A DNA stretch of 51,121 nucleotides from Bacillota bacterium (GCA_023443025.1 JAEZWM010000064.1:1-51121), one strand, 5' to 3'; positions 43,008 to 51,121 are shown, numbered from the stretch's first letter. Numbers and translations: made by a program. The notes: a model not told the origin generated them from the letters alone.

Positions 43008-43056
43008 ATTATCTTTGTATGATTCGACTAAAAATAAAGGTTACAAATTAGTTACA
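43008..43056 (-). promoter_or_regulatory. WalR-like direct repeat and -10 for the G5/3D gene, minus strand
   Basis: TGTAAC-TAATT-TGTAAC (43056-43040) matches TGTWAH-N5-TGTWAH perfectly. A GATAAT -10 follows at 43013-43008, putting the box at about -55 to -39, where activating WalR sites sit. Confidence 0.6.
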
Positions 43057-43225
43057 AGTAATAAATAGGATAACAGGGGGATTTTACTATATACTATTAC
43101 AAAAATGTAATATTATTTTACTATAGGCTAAATTAAATATATTTTATGTTATATATTTATTGATAAGAAATAATGTATATAATTAATATAAAAGTTTATA
43201 AAACAAGGCTAATCTTATAAAATTA

Positions 43226-43234
43226 TGATATAAT
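43226..43234 (+). promoter_or_regulatory. Extended -10 promoter of the subtilase gene
   Basis: TGATATAAT, a perfect extended -10, about 45 bases before the start. Confidence 0.55.
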
Positions 43235-43279
43235 AGTAAACGTGATTATTTAAACGAAATTTTCTATCAGCGGAGGTTA

Positions 43280-45592
43280 ATGGTGAAGAACAGAGTACTT
43301 ATATTTTTGGTTGCATTAATGCTTATATTAAATCCGGTATTGGCGTTGGCAAACAATACTGATAATATATTAAATGTTGAACTTAGTGCTAATGGCATAA
43401 AGGATGTAATCGTATACTTAAAAGATGACATCCATCTTTCAGGGGAAATTGCTAAAGAATCTTCTAATGATGAGCATCGAGATATTAACTACATTGAAGG
43501 TTTGAAGGATGCAGCTCAAAACTCTCAATCAAGGGTAATTGAAATATTAAAAGAAAATCTGGAAAGTGGAAAGGTCATCGAGTACACTCCTTTTTATATT
43601 ACAAATGCTGTTCATGTTAAAGCGGATTTAGATGTGCTGAAAGAAATAAATGCACTTCCTGAAGTTTCGAAGATTTACTTTAACGATAATGTTGAAATGG
43701 AGCTTTCAACTATTTCAAGTTTATCTACTCCGAATGAAGTTAAAAAGTGGAACCATGATGAACTCAACTTACCGAGGGTAAGAGATGAACTGGGTCTAGA
43801 TGGCAGTGGAGTTACGATTGGCTTTATAGATTCAGGAGTTGACTGGACACATCCTTCAATTAAGACAAAATGGCGTGGATACAATGTGGAAACCGGAGAA
43901 ACCGAAGCGAAATACAGCTGGCTTGATTTAGTAGGCGACTCTGAGTTGCCGACAGATGAGTATTCACATGGGACTGCAATAGTTAGCATAGCGGTTGCAG
44001 GATCAGGAGAAAATCCTAATTTGATGGGAATAGCGCCAGGTGCAAAATGGATTGCAGCTAGAGCCTTTGTTGAAAAAAACACTACAAATGTAAATATTAT
44101 TAAAGCAGCTGAATGGATGCTAGCACCCGGTGGGGACCCAAGTATGGCTCCGGACATAATAAATAATTCTTGGGGTGGAGAATCTTCTGCCAATCCATGG
44201 TTTAGAGATATTATAGTGGCATGGAAGTCGGTAGGTATACTACCTGTATTTGCCGCTGGAAATTCAATTGATGTTGAGGCAAAACCGGGGTCAATAGAAA
44301 ACCCGGCAAATCTTTTAAACACCCTATCAGTTGGGGCTGTAGATGTAGATTTAAAACTTGCTAAGTTCTCAAAGAGGGGACCTTCGGCATTTGATAATAC
44401 CGGTACAATAATAAAACCTGAACTCGTTGCTCCGGGCAATAATGTCAGGGCTGCAATTATAAACGGTGGCTATGCAAAGATGTACGGTACTTCAATAGCA
44501 ACTCCACATATTTCAGGACTTGCAGCACTTATGAAAGAGCAAAATCCAAATGCCACACCAAGCATAATTGAAAAGGCGCTTATTAATTCTGCAACACCAC
44601 TTGTAGATGAGGAATATCCTGAATCCCCAAATATGGGTTATGGATACGGATTGCCCGATGCTTACAAAGCAGTAAAAGCTATGAAAGTTGCAGACAATTA
44701 CACCAGAATCAGTGGATTAAATAGATTTGAAACAGCTATAAAAATAAGTAATAATTACTATCCTCAAGGTGCAGATGTTGTATATCTAACAGGAGGTTAT
44801 GCATACACGGATGCACTTGTGATGTCACCTCTTACAAATATCGAAGACGGACCGGTGCTACTTGCTGAAAAAGATGAAGTAAATAAAAGTACAATAGAAG
44901 AGATAAAAAGACTTAATCCGTCCAAGATTTATGTAATTGGTGGACGAAATACTATTAGCGAAAATGCCGTAGATGCATTATCAAAAGAGGTAAATGCTGA
45001 GGTTGAGAGAATTCAAGGTAAAGACCGATATGAAACCTCACTTGTGATTGCCAAAAGAGTAAATGAACATAAAGAAGTGTCAGAAGCATTTATGGTCAAT
45101 GGATACAGTGAAGTGGATGCAATAAGCATTTCCGGTATAGCCAAAGATAGGAATATACCAATAATTCTGACAGATGGAAAATCGCTCAGTGACGATCATT
45201 ATGAACTATTTAATGGGTTAAATATTGAATCATCAACTGTAATAGGTGGCCCTACAACCGTTTCAGATAAACTAATAGAAAATCTCTCTGAAATAGGCTA
45301 CTCTACTGAGAGGATAGGCGGGGACGATAGATTTGAAACCTCCCTTATGATAAATAAAAAGTATATCAGCGAAGCAGATAGCGTTATGATAGCAAATGGA
45401 CTGAAACCTGTAGATGCGCTGACTGCCGGAGCAATAGCAGGTTCTTACAGAATGCCAACCATTCTAATTGTAAGCAACAGCATACCGGCAGGAGTCAAAG
45501 AATATATTGACAGTATAGGTGTAAAGTCATATATCATACTGGGTGGGTTAAATTCAATTACGGATGAAACTGTCCATGAGTTAATAAAATAA
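43280..45592 (+). CDS. Secreted subtilisin-like (S8) protease with three CWB2 repeats
   Basis: Wall-associated protease (770 aa). Signal peptide about 1-24, propeptide-like region about 35-145 (KDVIVYLKDD, VHVKADLDVL), then the S8 catalytic domain: Asp184 (GFIDSGVD), His230 (YSHGTA), oxyanion Asn328 (AAGN) and Ser405 (GTSIATP). Three CWB2 units follow with exactly 101-residue spacing (Arg476, Arg577, Arg678 in the G-x-x-R-[FY]-E-T motif). The modules should hold the protease to wall polymers; it may process surface proteins or scavenge peptides. GGAGG is three bases from ATG 43280 and six from GTG 43283, so the GTG may be the true start. Confidence 0.92.
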   Translation: MVKNRVLIFLVALMLILNPVLALANNTDNILNVELSANGIKDVIVYLKDDIHLSGEIAKESSNDEHRDINYIEGLKDAAQNSQSRVIEILKENLESGKVIEYTPFYITNAVHVKADLDVLKEINALPEVSKIYFNDNVEMELSTISSLSTPNEVKKWNHDELNLPRVRDELGLDGSGVTIGFIDSGVDWTHPSIKTKWRGYNVETGETEAKYSWLDLVGDSELPTDEYSHGTAIVSIAVAGSGENPNLMGIAPGAKWIAARAFVEKNTTNVNIIKAAEWMLAPGGDPSMAPDIINNSWGGESSANPWFRDIIVAWKSVGILPVFAAGNSIDVEAKPGSIENPANLLNTLSVGAVDVDLKLAKFSKRGPSAFDNTGTIIKPELVAPGNNVRAAIINGGYAKMYGTSIATPHISGLAALMKEQNPNATPSIIEKALINSATPLVDEEYPESPNMGYGYGLPDAYKAVKAMKVADNYTRISGLNRFETAIKISNNYYPQGADVVYLTGGYAYTDALVMSPLTNIEDGPVLLAEKDEVNKSTIEEIKRLNPSKIYVIGGRNTISENAVDALSKEVNAEVERIQGKDRYETSLVIAKRVNEHKEVSEAFMVNGYSEVDAISISGIAKDRNIPIILTDGKSLSDDHYELFNGLNIESSTVIGGPTTVSDKLIENLSEIGYSTERIGGDDRFETSLMINKKYISEADSVMIANGLKPVDALTAGAIAGSYRMPTILIVSNSIPAGVKEYIDSIGVKSYIILGGLNSITDETVHELIK

Positions 45593-45599
45593 GTTTCTA

Positions 45600-45630
45600 A
45601 GAGGTAAATCAATTTGATTTACCTCTTTTT
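45600..45630 (+). terminator. Subtilase terminator
   Basis: AGAGGTAAATC / GATTTACCTCT stem with five-base loop and T-run. Confidence 0.88.
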
Positions 45631-45847
45631 ATATTTATTATAAATTAATAATAATCCAATCTAAAAATCGATATTTTTAATTTTTAATGAATAGTAAATT
45701 TAAAAATATTCATAATAATAAATCCATTTTAAAAGTTAAAATATAGACGAAGTACATATTTATTATCGTATAAATTAATTAAATATCACAAAGAACTATT
45801 CAAATAGTGATGTAACACATATGGTAGCTAAAGTGAATATGTATAAA

Positions 45848-45897
45848 AATACTTACAAATCCAAGCTATGAAAAGCTTTGCATATAATGCAAGTATT
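45848..45897 (+). repeat. Nested inverted repeats upstream of the transporter operon
   Basis: AATACTT (45848-45854) pairs with AAGTATT (45891-45897), enclosing an AAGCT / AGCTT hairpin and TTGCAT-ATA-ATGCAA (45878-45892). No known RNA family is recognised; it lies upstream of the predicted promoter, so a protein-binding role is equally possible. Confidence 0.35.
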
Positions 45898-45966
45898 GAA
45901 AAAAAGAGGATAATATGATTTTACATATAATTAATAAATAATAAATATATAAATTAAGAGTATAAT

Positions 45967-45995
45967 TTGACATTTTCTTGAATCTTAAGTATCAT
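45967..45995 (+). promoter_or_regulatory. Promoter of the peptide transporter operon
   Basis: TTGACA (45967-45972), a 17-base spacer, TATCAT (45990-45995). Confidence 0.72.
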
Positions 45996-46083
45996 TATAA
46001 AAAGTACTTGCACTAAGGTAAAGTGATAATGAAATAAAAACTATCCTGTGTAAGAATTTTAATGAAATAATTTGGAGGTAATG

Positions 46084-47802
46084 ATGAAGAAAACAAGAAT
46101 CTTGAGCTTGCTATTAGTTCTCATAATACTTTTTACAGCATGTAGTAGTCCTGCTCAAAAAGATACTACTTCAAGTGAAAAGCCTGAGACAGAAAGCACG
46201 GATACTGCTGAAAAGGCTGAAGAAAAAGAAAATGCATCCGGCGAAGGTGAACCGGTTCCATCACTTACGATTTACTGTTCACTACCGGAGGACAACATGG
46301 TTAACTACGAGATGGCAAATGAAGTCGTAGAAGAGCTTACAAAACTAGGTGTGGATATTGATGCACAACCGGTTGACTTTGCAGTACTTATGGACAAGCT
46401 ATATGGTGATGATATGGACTATGATGCATACACCATAGGTTGGTCAGGAAGGGTAGAGAGACTTGACCCTGATATGTTCATTCACTCGATAAACCATACA
46501 GACAACGCTAAAGCGGGCGGAAACAATACCGACAGATACAGCAATGAAGAATTTGACAAACTGGCTGATGCTCAAAGAAGAGAAATGGATCCTGAAAAGA
46601 GAAAAGAATTGGTATTTGAAGCTCAAAAAATATTAGCTGAAGACGTACCAAGGGTAACCCTTTATTCAAGAGCAAATGTACAAGTTTATAACAATAAAAA
46701 GTTCGAAGGTGTAGAGAATATCCCTGGAGAAGGATTATTTAATGAGTGGACACCTATAAGAGTTAGACCTCTTACTGATGATAAAGTTCTTAAAGTTGCA
46801 TCAAATGTAAACTTGGATACGCTAAATCCTATGGGTGCAAAATCAGTTTATGAATGGAGAAACCTAAGACTAATCTACGATAAACTTGTTAGACTTAGTC
46901 CGGATATCGAGCCAACCGGTTCGGCTGCAGAGTCATGGGAAGTAGTGGATGATCAAACAGTAGATGTTGTGCTTAGACAAGGTATGACATTCCACGACGG
47001 ACAACCAGTAACAGTTGAGGACGTTAAATACACTTATGATGCATTTATTGAAAATAGTGTTGAATACTTTATGTCATTCTTAGAGCCGATTGAGTCTGTT
47101 GAGATTGTTGACGAGAACACTGTTAGATTTAAATTAAAATATCCATATGCACCATTTGTAACGACAACTATGACGCAAATTCCAATTCTTCCAAAACATA
47201 TTTGGGAAGCTAAAGAAGATCCAAAGAATGATCCGAATTCTGAGCCAATCGGCAGTGGACCATTTGTATTTGTTAACTTTAGACCGGGTGAAGAACTTGT
47301 TGCGAACAGATTTGACGATTACCATACAGCTGCAAACGTGGATGGATATATCTTTAAGATATTCGGTGCTCCGGAAGGTGTTTTAACTGCACTTGAAAGA
47401 CACGAGATAGATATGGTATCCTACGACCTTGTTCCTGCACACATAGAAATGGTAGAGAAAAACGAAGGTGGAAAGTTTGATGATTACGAACTTACATCAG
47501 TAAATGATATTGGTTTCTTCTATCTAGGATTCAACAACGATAGAGCACCATTTAACAATAAGCAGTTTAGAATTGCTGTTGCACATCTTGTAGATTATGA
47601 TTTAGCTCTTGATGTACATCTAAATGGACATGGTAGTAGAGGTGGAGGAGGACTTGTACTAAATGCAGCAAATGCATTCTGGCATAATCCTGAGGTTCCT
47701 ATATATGATAAGTACGATCCTGAAAAAGCTAAGGAGATCTTAGAAGAAGCAGGATTTACATGGGATAGTAATGGAAAACTCCACATGCCAGCTGGAGAAT
47801 AA
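46084..47802 (+). CDS. Peptide-binding lipoprotein (SBP_bac_5), apparently circularly permuted
   Basis: Extracellular binding protein (572 aa) of a peptide/nickel-type ABC transporter. The lipobox is FTAC (Cys20), followed by a charged linker to about 57. In normal family members the mature protein begins with a segment like KVLKVASNVNLDTLNPMG and ends with the module containing DYDAYTIGWSG and YSNEEFDKL. Here the latter module comes first (about 58-230) and the normal beginning follows (from about 234: FHDGQPVTVEDVKYTYD). The protein stops after YDPEKAKEILEEAGF, which normally leads into the first module. Total length is that of one domain, so this is a permutation, not a fusion. ATG 46084 is five bases after GGAGG. 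Confidence 0.88.
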   Translation: MKKTRILSLLLVLIILFTACSSPAQKDTTSSEKPETESTDTAEKAEEKENASGEGEPVPSLTIYCSLPEDNMVNYEMANEVVEELTKLGVDIDAQPVDFAVLMDKLYGDDMDYDAYTIGWSGRVERLDPDMFIHSINHTDNAKAGGNNTDRYSNEEFDKLADAQRREMDPEKRKELVFEAQKILAEDVPRVTLYSRANVQVYNNKKFEGVENIPGEGLFNEWTPIRVRPLTDDKVLKVASNVNLDTLNPMGAKSVYEWRNLRLIYDKLVRLSPDIEPTGSAAESWEVVDDQTVDVVLRQGMTFHDGQPVTVEDVKYTYDAFIENSVEYFMSFLEPIESVEIVDENTVRFKLKYPYAPFVTTTMTQIPILPKHIWEAKEDPKNDPNSEPIGSGPFVFVNFRPGEELVANRFDDYHTAANVDGYIFKIFGAPEGVLTALERHEIDMVSYDLVPAHIEMVEKNEGGKFDDYELTSVNDIGFFYLGFNNDRAPFNNKQFRIAVAHLVDYDLALDVHLNGHGSRGGGGLVLNAANAFWHNPEVPIYDKYDPEKAKEILEEAGFTWDSNGKLHMPAGE

Positions 47803-47816
47803 GAGGTAGAAGTTTT

Positions 47817-47854
47817 AATAATCTGATACCGGATTCCGGTATCAGATTATTTTT
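47817..47854 (+). terminator. Strong hairpin between the binding protein and permease genes
   Basis: Perfect 16-bp inverted repeat (TAATCTGATACCGG core) with a three-base loop and short T-run. It probably stops most transcripts after the binding protein, so that it is made in excess over the membrane parts, or it protects the upstream mRNA. Confidence 0.85.
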
Positions 47855-47896
47855 ATAAAGAGTATTTGCAGTTATGCATAAAGACAAGGAGTTTAT

Positions 47897-48868
47897 ATGA
47901 TTAAGTATATTTCAAAAAGAGTGGCAATAATGCTTTTGATGATATTATTAATATCAACTATGATATTCTTTTTATTCAGAGCAATGCCCGGAGATCCAAC
48001 TGCATACATAATAGACCCTTCCATCCCCGCTGAAGCAAGAGCTCAGCTTATGGAAAAGTATGGCTTAGATAAAGGAAAGTTTACTCAGTATAAAATCTTT
48101 TTAAAGGACTTTATTAAACTCGACTTTGGTGATTCATACTTTTATGGGGAACCTGTTATCAAGATTATTAGAGACAGGATGCCGGCGACCTTGATTCTTA
48201 TGTTTGCAGCGATGATATTTGCCTACACTATTGGAATTATATTGGGCACTTGGATGGCTTGGAGAAGGGGTGGAAAACTTGAATCCTTCTCGGTAATATT
48301 TGCATTATTTTTTAGATCAGCACCGACCTTCTGGGTTGGACTTATGATGATAATTATATTTTCGACTATACTTAAGTGGTTCCCGGCTCAGGGTATGAGA
48401 ACTGCAGGATATGTTGGAGATAGTTTTAGAGAAGTGTTTTTAAATTTAGACTTTTTAAAACACCTTATTCTTCCTACAGTAGTTGCAGGACTTTATTTTT
48501 TAGCCACACCATTATTAATCATGAGAAATAGTATGCTTGAAGTTATGAACGAAGATTATATAGAAATGGCCGAAGCAAAAGGCTTAAAAGACAAGCAGAT
48601 TAGATATCGCCATGCAGCGAGAAATGCACTTCTTCCTGTTATTACATCCGGAGCATTATTTATCGGTTCAGCAATAGGAGGACAGGTTCTGATTGAAGTT
48701 GTATTCTCTTGGCCGGGTTTAGGTAGGGAAATCGTACAAGCTGTTTCCAGGCACGACTATCCACTGGCACAAGGCATATTTATCATAATTTCTGCACTAA
48801 TGATGTTTATGAATCTGGTAGCAGATATATTATACGCAGCACTGGATCCAAGGATTACTTATCATTAG
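47897..48868 (+). CDS. Peptide ABC transporter permease, DppB/OppB type
   Basis: Membrane subunit (323 aa) with about six helices, the family start with FLFRAMPGDP, and the cytoplasmic coupling (EAA) loop MAEAKGLKDKQIRYRHAARNALLP around residues 230-253. It pairs with the following permease to form the channel. AAGGAG lies five bases before the ATG. Confidence 0.93.
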   Translation: MIKYISKRVAIMLLMILLISTMIFFLFRAMPGDPTAYIIDPSIPAEARAQLMEKYGLDKGKFTQYKIFLKDFIKLDFGDSYFYGEPVIKIIRDRMPATLILMFAAMIFAYTIGIILGTWMAWRRGGKLESFSVIFALFFRSAPTFWVGLMMIIIFSTILKWFPAQGMRTAGYVGDSFREVFLNLDFLKHLILPTVVAGLYFLATPLLIMRNSMLEVMNEDYIEMAEAKGLKDKQIRYRHAARNALLPVITSGALFIGSAIGGQVLIEVVFSWPGLGREIVQAVSRHDYPLAQGIFIIISALMMFMNLVADILYAALDPRITYH

Positions 48869-48882
48869 GAGGTGAGTTCAAT

Positions 48883-49791
48883 ATGACAACAGAAAAGAAA
48901 AAACCATCATTTTTCAAAAGGGGTAACACTGAATCAGTAGGTAGACTATTTTTTGATAACTTAAAAAGAGATAAACTTGCACTTATTGGAGCACTACTGT
49001 TAATATTTTTTATTTTCGTTGGAATCTTTTCAGAAAACTTAGCACCATATGAACCAAGAGAAAGGCATTATAATGCTGAGAGAAAAATAAAAAGACTTGA
49101 ACCACCTTCAAAAGAGCATCCATTCGGAACGACAGATGTAGGTAGAGATATTTTCAGCCAGGTAATACTTGGTACAAAAACAGCACTAATGGTAGGAGTG
49201 CTTGCGGCCTTTTTAGTAACCGTTCTCGGTGCATCAATTGGAATTATATCCGGATATTATGGAGGACATGTAGATGCTGTGCTTATGCGGGTAGTAGACT
49301 TTTTCTATGCCATACCATTTATACCATTTGTAATCGTGCTATCAGCGGTTATGAAGCCGAGTATATGGAATATCATACTTGCTGTATCGTTCCTATCTTG
49401 GAGGACGGTCGCAAGACTCGTTAGGTCACAAGTACTTTCAGTGGCTAAGAGGCCATTTACAAAAGCCGCTAAGGTTTCCGGAGCAGGAGATTTGAGAATC
49501 ATGGCAAAGTATATCCTGCCCAATGTGGTTCCACTAATTCTGCTAGAGATGACTTTTACGGTCAACTTTGCAATTATGGCTGAAGCAAGTATTGCCTTTT
49601 TAGGGTTTGGAGATCCGAATGTTCCAAGCTGGGGTCAAATCCTACATACCAGTTTTGCTACCGGTAACTCTAGAAATGCATGGTGGTGGACGCTCACTCC
49701 GGGTATGGCAATAGTATTATTACTTCTATCCATCTTCTTTATCTCAAGAGCTATGGAAGAAGTTGTAAATCCAAGATTGAGAGGTAGATAA
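48883..49791 (+). CDS. Peptide ABC transporter permease, DppC/OppC type
   Basis: Membrane subunit (302 aa). A short cytoplasmic tail and first helix (about 32-50) are followed by the typical HPFGTTDVGRDIFSQVILG, further helices, and the EAA loop AAKVSGAGDLRIMAKYILPN near 195-215. AGGAGG precedes the ATG. It starts 14 bases after the DppB-type gene and ends two bases before the ATPase. Confidence 0.93.
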   Translation: MTTEKKKPSFFKRGNTESVGRLFFDNLKRDKLALIGALLLIFFIFVGIFSENLAPYEPRERHYNAERKIKRLEPPSKEHPFGTTDVGRDIFSQVILGTKTALMVGVLAAFLVTVLGASIGIISGYYGGHVDAVLMRVVDFFYAIPFIPFVIVLSAVMKPSIWNIILAVSFLSWRTVARLVRSQVLSVAKRPFTKAAKVSGAGDLRIMAKYILPNVVPLILLEMTFTVNFAIMAEASIAFLGFGDPNVPSWGQILHTSFATGNSRNAWWWTLTPGMAIVLLLLSIFFISRAMEEVVNPRLRGR

Positions 49792-49793
49792 AG

Positions 49794-50840
49794 ATGACTC
49801 TACTAGAAATAAAAAATTTATCTATAGACTATAATACCAAGGCTGGAGCAGTACATGCAGTAGAAGATATAACTTTTAACCTTAAGAAAGGAGAAAGTAT
49901 TGGTCTTGTAGGTGAATCAGGCTGCGGGAAGACCACCTTAGCAAAATCATTTATGAGATTACTGCCGGAAAACGGAGTTATATCAGGTGGAGAGATAATA
50001 TATAAAGGCAATGACATCGTAAAAATGTCAAAAGAAGAAATAAGAAGGCTTAGACTAAACGAGATTGCAATGATATCTCAGTCAGCTATGAATGCATTAA
50101 ATCCCGTCTATACGGTTGGTGACCAAATAATTGAAGGTATCATGGCTCACAGTGATATGAACAGGGAACAAGCTAGAAAAAGGACTGAAGAAGTATTTGG
50201 AATAATAGGATTAAAACCCGACAGAATGAATGCTTATCCGCATCAAATGTCAGGTGGGATGAAACAAAGAGCAATAATTGCAATGGCTCTGAGTTTAAAT
50301 CCATCCCTTATCATTGCTGATGAACCGACAACCGCACTAGATGTAGTTGTCCAAGACAGAATATTAAAACAAATAGGAAATGTCCTCAAAGAATTTGGAA
50401 GCTCAATGGTTTTTATTACACATGATATTGCAGTTGTAAGTGAAATCTGTGAAACCATAATCGTAATGTATGGCGGTAAGATAATGGAAAAAGCTTCTAC
50501 AAAAGTATTTTTCAAAGAGCCTTTCCATCCATACTCATTGGGGTTACAGAATGCATCACCTAGTATTATGGATATTGGAAAAGAGTTAATCTCGATTCCG
50601 GGAACACCTCCAAATCTACTTTTAGAGCAGCCCGGGTGCAGGTTTAAGGATAGATGTCCTTTTAGAGAAGAAAGATGCATGACAGAAGATCCTGAGCTCG
50701 TATCAGTGGACGGAGGAGAACATCTAATAGCTTGTCACTTCCCTGAAAGAGTAGATGAATTTAGACAAAAAACAAAACTAAAAGAAACATGGGATTTTGT
50801 AAGAGATAGAATCGATAGAGAAGGTGAACTAAATGGATAG
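49794..50840 (+). CDS. Peptide ABC transporter ATPase, DppD/OppD type
   Basis: Nucleotide-binding subunit (348 aa). Walker A GESGCGKTT is at 40-48, signature MSGGMKQR at 152-159, and Walker B LIIADEP around Asp176-Glu177. The OppD-type C-terminal extension has Cys282, 288, 295 and 314 (GCRFKDRCPFREERC ... ACHFP), the motif that holds a [4Fe-4S] cluster in a mycobacterial homologue. It overlaps the next ATPase gene by eight bases. Confidence 0.94.
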   Translation: MTLLEIKNLSIDYNTKAGAVHAVEDITFNLKKGESIGLVGESGCGKTTLAKSFMRLLPENGVISGGEIIYKGNDIVKMSKEEIRRLRLNEIAMISQSAMNALNPVYTVGDQIIEGIMAHSDMNREQARKRTEEVFGIIGLKPDRMNAYPHQMSGGMKQRAIIAMALSLNPSLIIADEPTTALDVVVQDRILKQIGNVLKEFGSSMVFITHDIAVVSEICETIIVMYGGKIMEKASTKVFFKEPFHPYSLGLQNASPSIMDIGKELISIPGTPPNLLLEQPGCRFKDRCPFREERCMTEDPELVSVDGGEHLIACHFPERVDEFRQKTKLKETWDFVRDRIDREGELNG

Positions 50841-51121
50841 AGAAAGTTTGATAAGTGTAACCAATCTTAAAAAAGAGTATATTGTCAATAAATCATTTAG
50901 AGATATCTTTTCAAAGGAACACCAAAGCGTAAAGGCTATCGATGATATAAGCTTTGAAATCTATAAAAATGAAATCTTGGGACTTGTAGGAGAGTCCGGT
51001 TCAGGCAAGACGACGACAGGTGAAATACTGGTAAAGCTTCAGGATATGACTTCAGGCGACATCGTAATCGATGGCCATGATTATAATATGAAGTCTAAAT
51101 CAGAGATTAAGAGATTCAGAA
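50833..51121 (+). CDS. Peptide ABC transporter ATPase, DppF/OppF type (partial)
   Basis: Second ATPase of the transporter, cut by the window end after 96 residues. The P-loop VGESGSGKTTTGEIL is visible, and the N-terminus has the DppF-type insertion before it (SFRDIFSKEHQSVKAIDDISFEI). ATG 50833 lies inside the end of the preceding gene, so translation is probably coupled. Confidence 0.92.
   Translation, partial: MDRESLISVTNLKKEYIVNKSFRDIFSKEHQSVKAIDDISFEIYKNEILGLVGESGSGKTTTGEILVKLQDMTSGDIVIDGHDYNMKSKSEIKRFR

Larger units (their letters stand above)
42865..43279. other. 415-base divergent gap between two cell-wall genes
   Basis: No gene on either strand. It contains two WalR-like direct repeats, one on each strand, several extra TTACA/TGTAA half-sites near 43100-43117, and an extended -10 promoter for the subtilase. 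The stretch from about 43120 to 43200 is A/T-rich and otherwise featureless. Confidence 0.65.
45631..46083. other. About 450-base non-coding gap before the peptide transporter operon
   Basis: Very A/T-rich. The first 220 bases show nothing recognisable. At 45848-45897 nested inverted repeats could fold into a multi-arm structure. A sigma-A promoter follows at 45967-45995 and the ribosome site at 46074-46078. The roughly 80-base leader shows no known riboswitch. Confidence 0.55.

Noticed and set aside
43081..43125. A third WalR box among the TTACA/TGTAA sequences
   Set aside because: Only half-sites are present; the spacing to a second half-site is not five bases on either strand.
43675..44439. 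Open frame of 254 codons on the minus strand inside the subtilase gene
   Set aside because: It lies fully antisense to a clear S8 catalytic domain, is rich in Ser/Pro/Ile with no domain pattern, and no good ribosome site was noted.
45871..45886. Possible sigma-54 -12 element (TTTGCAT)
   Set aside because: No GG dinucleotide at the required -24 distance.
46084..47802. Binding protein as a broken or fused gene
   Set aside because: The frame is uninterrupted, has a lipobox and ribosome site, and contains each part of one domain once. This fits permutation better than truncation or fusion of two proteins.
50243..50680. Open frame of 145 codons antisense to the DppD-type ATPase
   Set aside because: Shadow frame opposite conserved ATPase motifs.
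1..51121. CRISPR arrays, insertion sequences, prophage or integrative elements
   Set aside because: No regularly spaced direct repeats, transposase, integrase or long terminal inverted repeats were seen; gene content is ordinary core chromosome.

Overview
The window is a compact, AT-rich stretch of bacterial chromosome. It looks like a low-GC Gram-positive anaerobe of the Clostridia/Tissierellia type; the genus cannot be fixed from the sequence. Reasons: A/T-rich intergenic DNA, strong AGGAGG ribosome sites, two T-box leaders, CWB2 cell-wall repeats, a long-form HPF, a 2[4Fe-4S] ferredoxin, a minimal SufBC-type (SMS-like) Fe-S system, a BofA homologue and a Bacillus-like yaaO-tmk-yaaQ-holB-yaaT block. 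No tRNA or rRNA gene, insertion sequence, prophage or CRISPR array was recognised.

Layout. 1-3.4 kb: end of an unknown gene, then the arginine operon argC-argB-argD on the minus strand. 3.6-7.8 kb: a secreted CWB2/polysaccharide deacetylase, sigma-54 (rpoN) and a DMT permease. 7.8-9.7 kb: an S9 peptidase on the minus strand. 9.75-10.39 kb: a long non-coding gap with a tight DnaA-box cluster. 10.4-17.7 kb: hpf, secA, prfB (with a programmed +1 frameshift), tex and a stand-alone PTS EIIA. 17.7-21.8 kb: a cyclase-family hydrolase (minus), a DUF3048 lipoprotein, and proS behind a proline T-box. 21.8-24.0 kb: a minus-strand operon marR-sufC-sufB with a palindrome at its promoter. 24.0-29.7 kb: a threonine T-box followed by aspartokinase-hom-thrC-thrB-hutD. 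29.7-33.9 kb: pepA, ctc (bL25) and bofA on the minus strand, a beta-lactamase-fold membrane protein on the plus strand, and an FMN-binding lipoprotein on the minus strand.

34.2-42.9 kb matches the origin-proximal block of Bacillus subtilis: yaaO-like decarboxylase, tmk, two tandem DarA/YaaQ paralogues, holB, ricT, then ferredoxin and a DUF819 protein, then trmN6, rsmI and a YabE-like G5/3D protein on the opposite strand. 43.3-45.6 kb is a secreted subtilase with three CWB2 repeats. The gap between these last two divergent genes holds two direct repeats that match the WalR consensus. 46.1-51.1 kb is a peptide ABC transporter operon (binding protein, two permeases, two ATPases, the last cut by the window end).

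The most striking observation is that the peptide-binding lipoprotein at 46.1 kb appears to be a circular permutation of the SBP_bac_5 fold: the segment that normally ends these proteins stands in front of the segment that normally begins them. Next in interest are the marR-sufC-sufB operon, where both the regulator and the ATPase end in cysteine clusters, the DnaA-box cluster, and the WalR-like boxes.

Start codons were chosen by ribosome-site spacing; several differ from the longest open frame (argB, the DMT permease, the S9 peptidase, sufC, sufB, thrC, darA, ricT, rsmI, the binding protein). All family assignments are by eye, without database searches.
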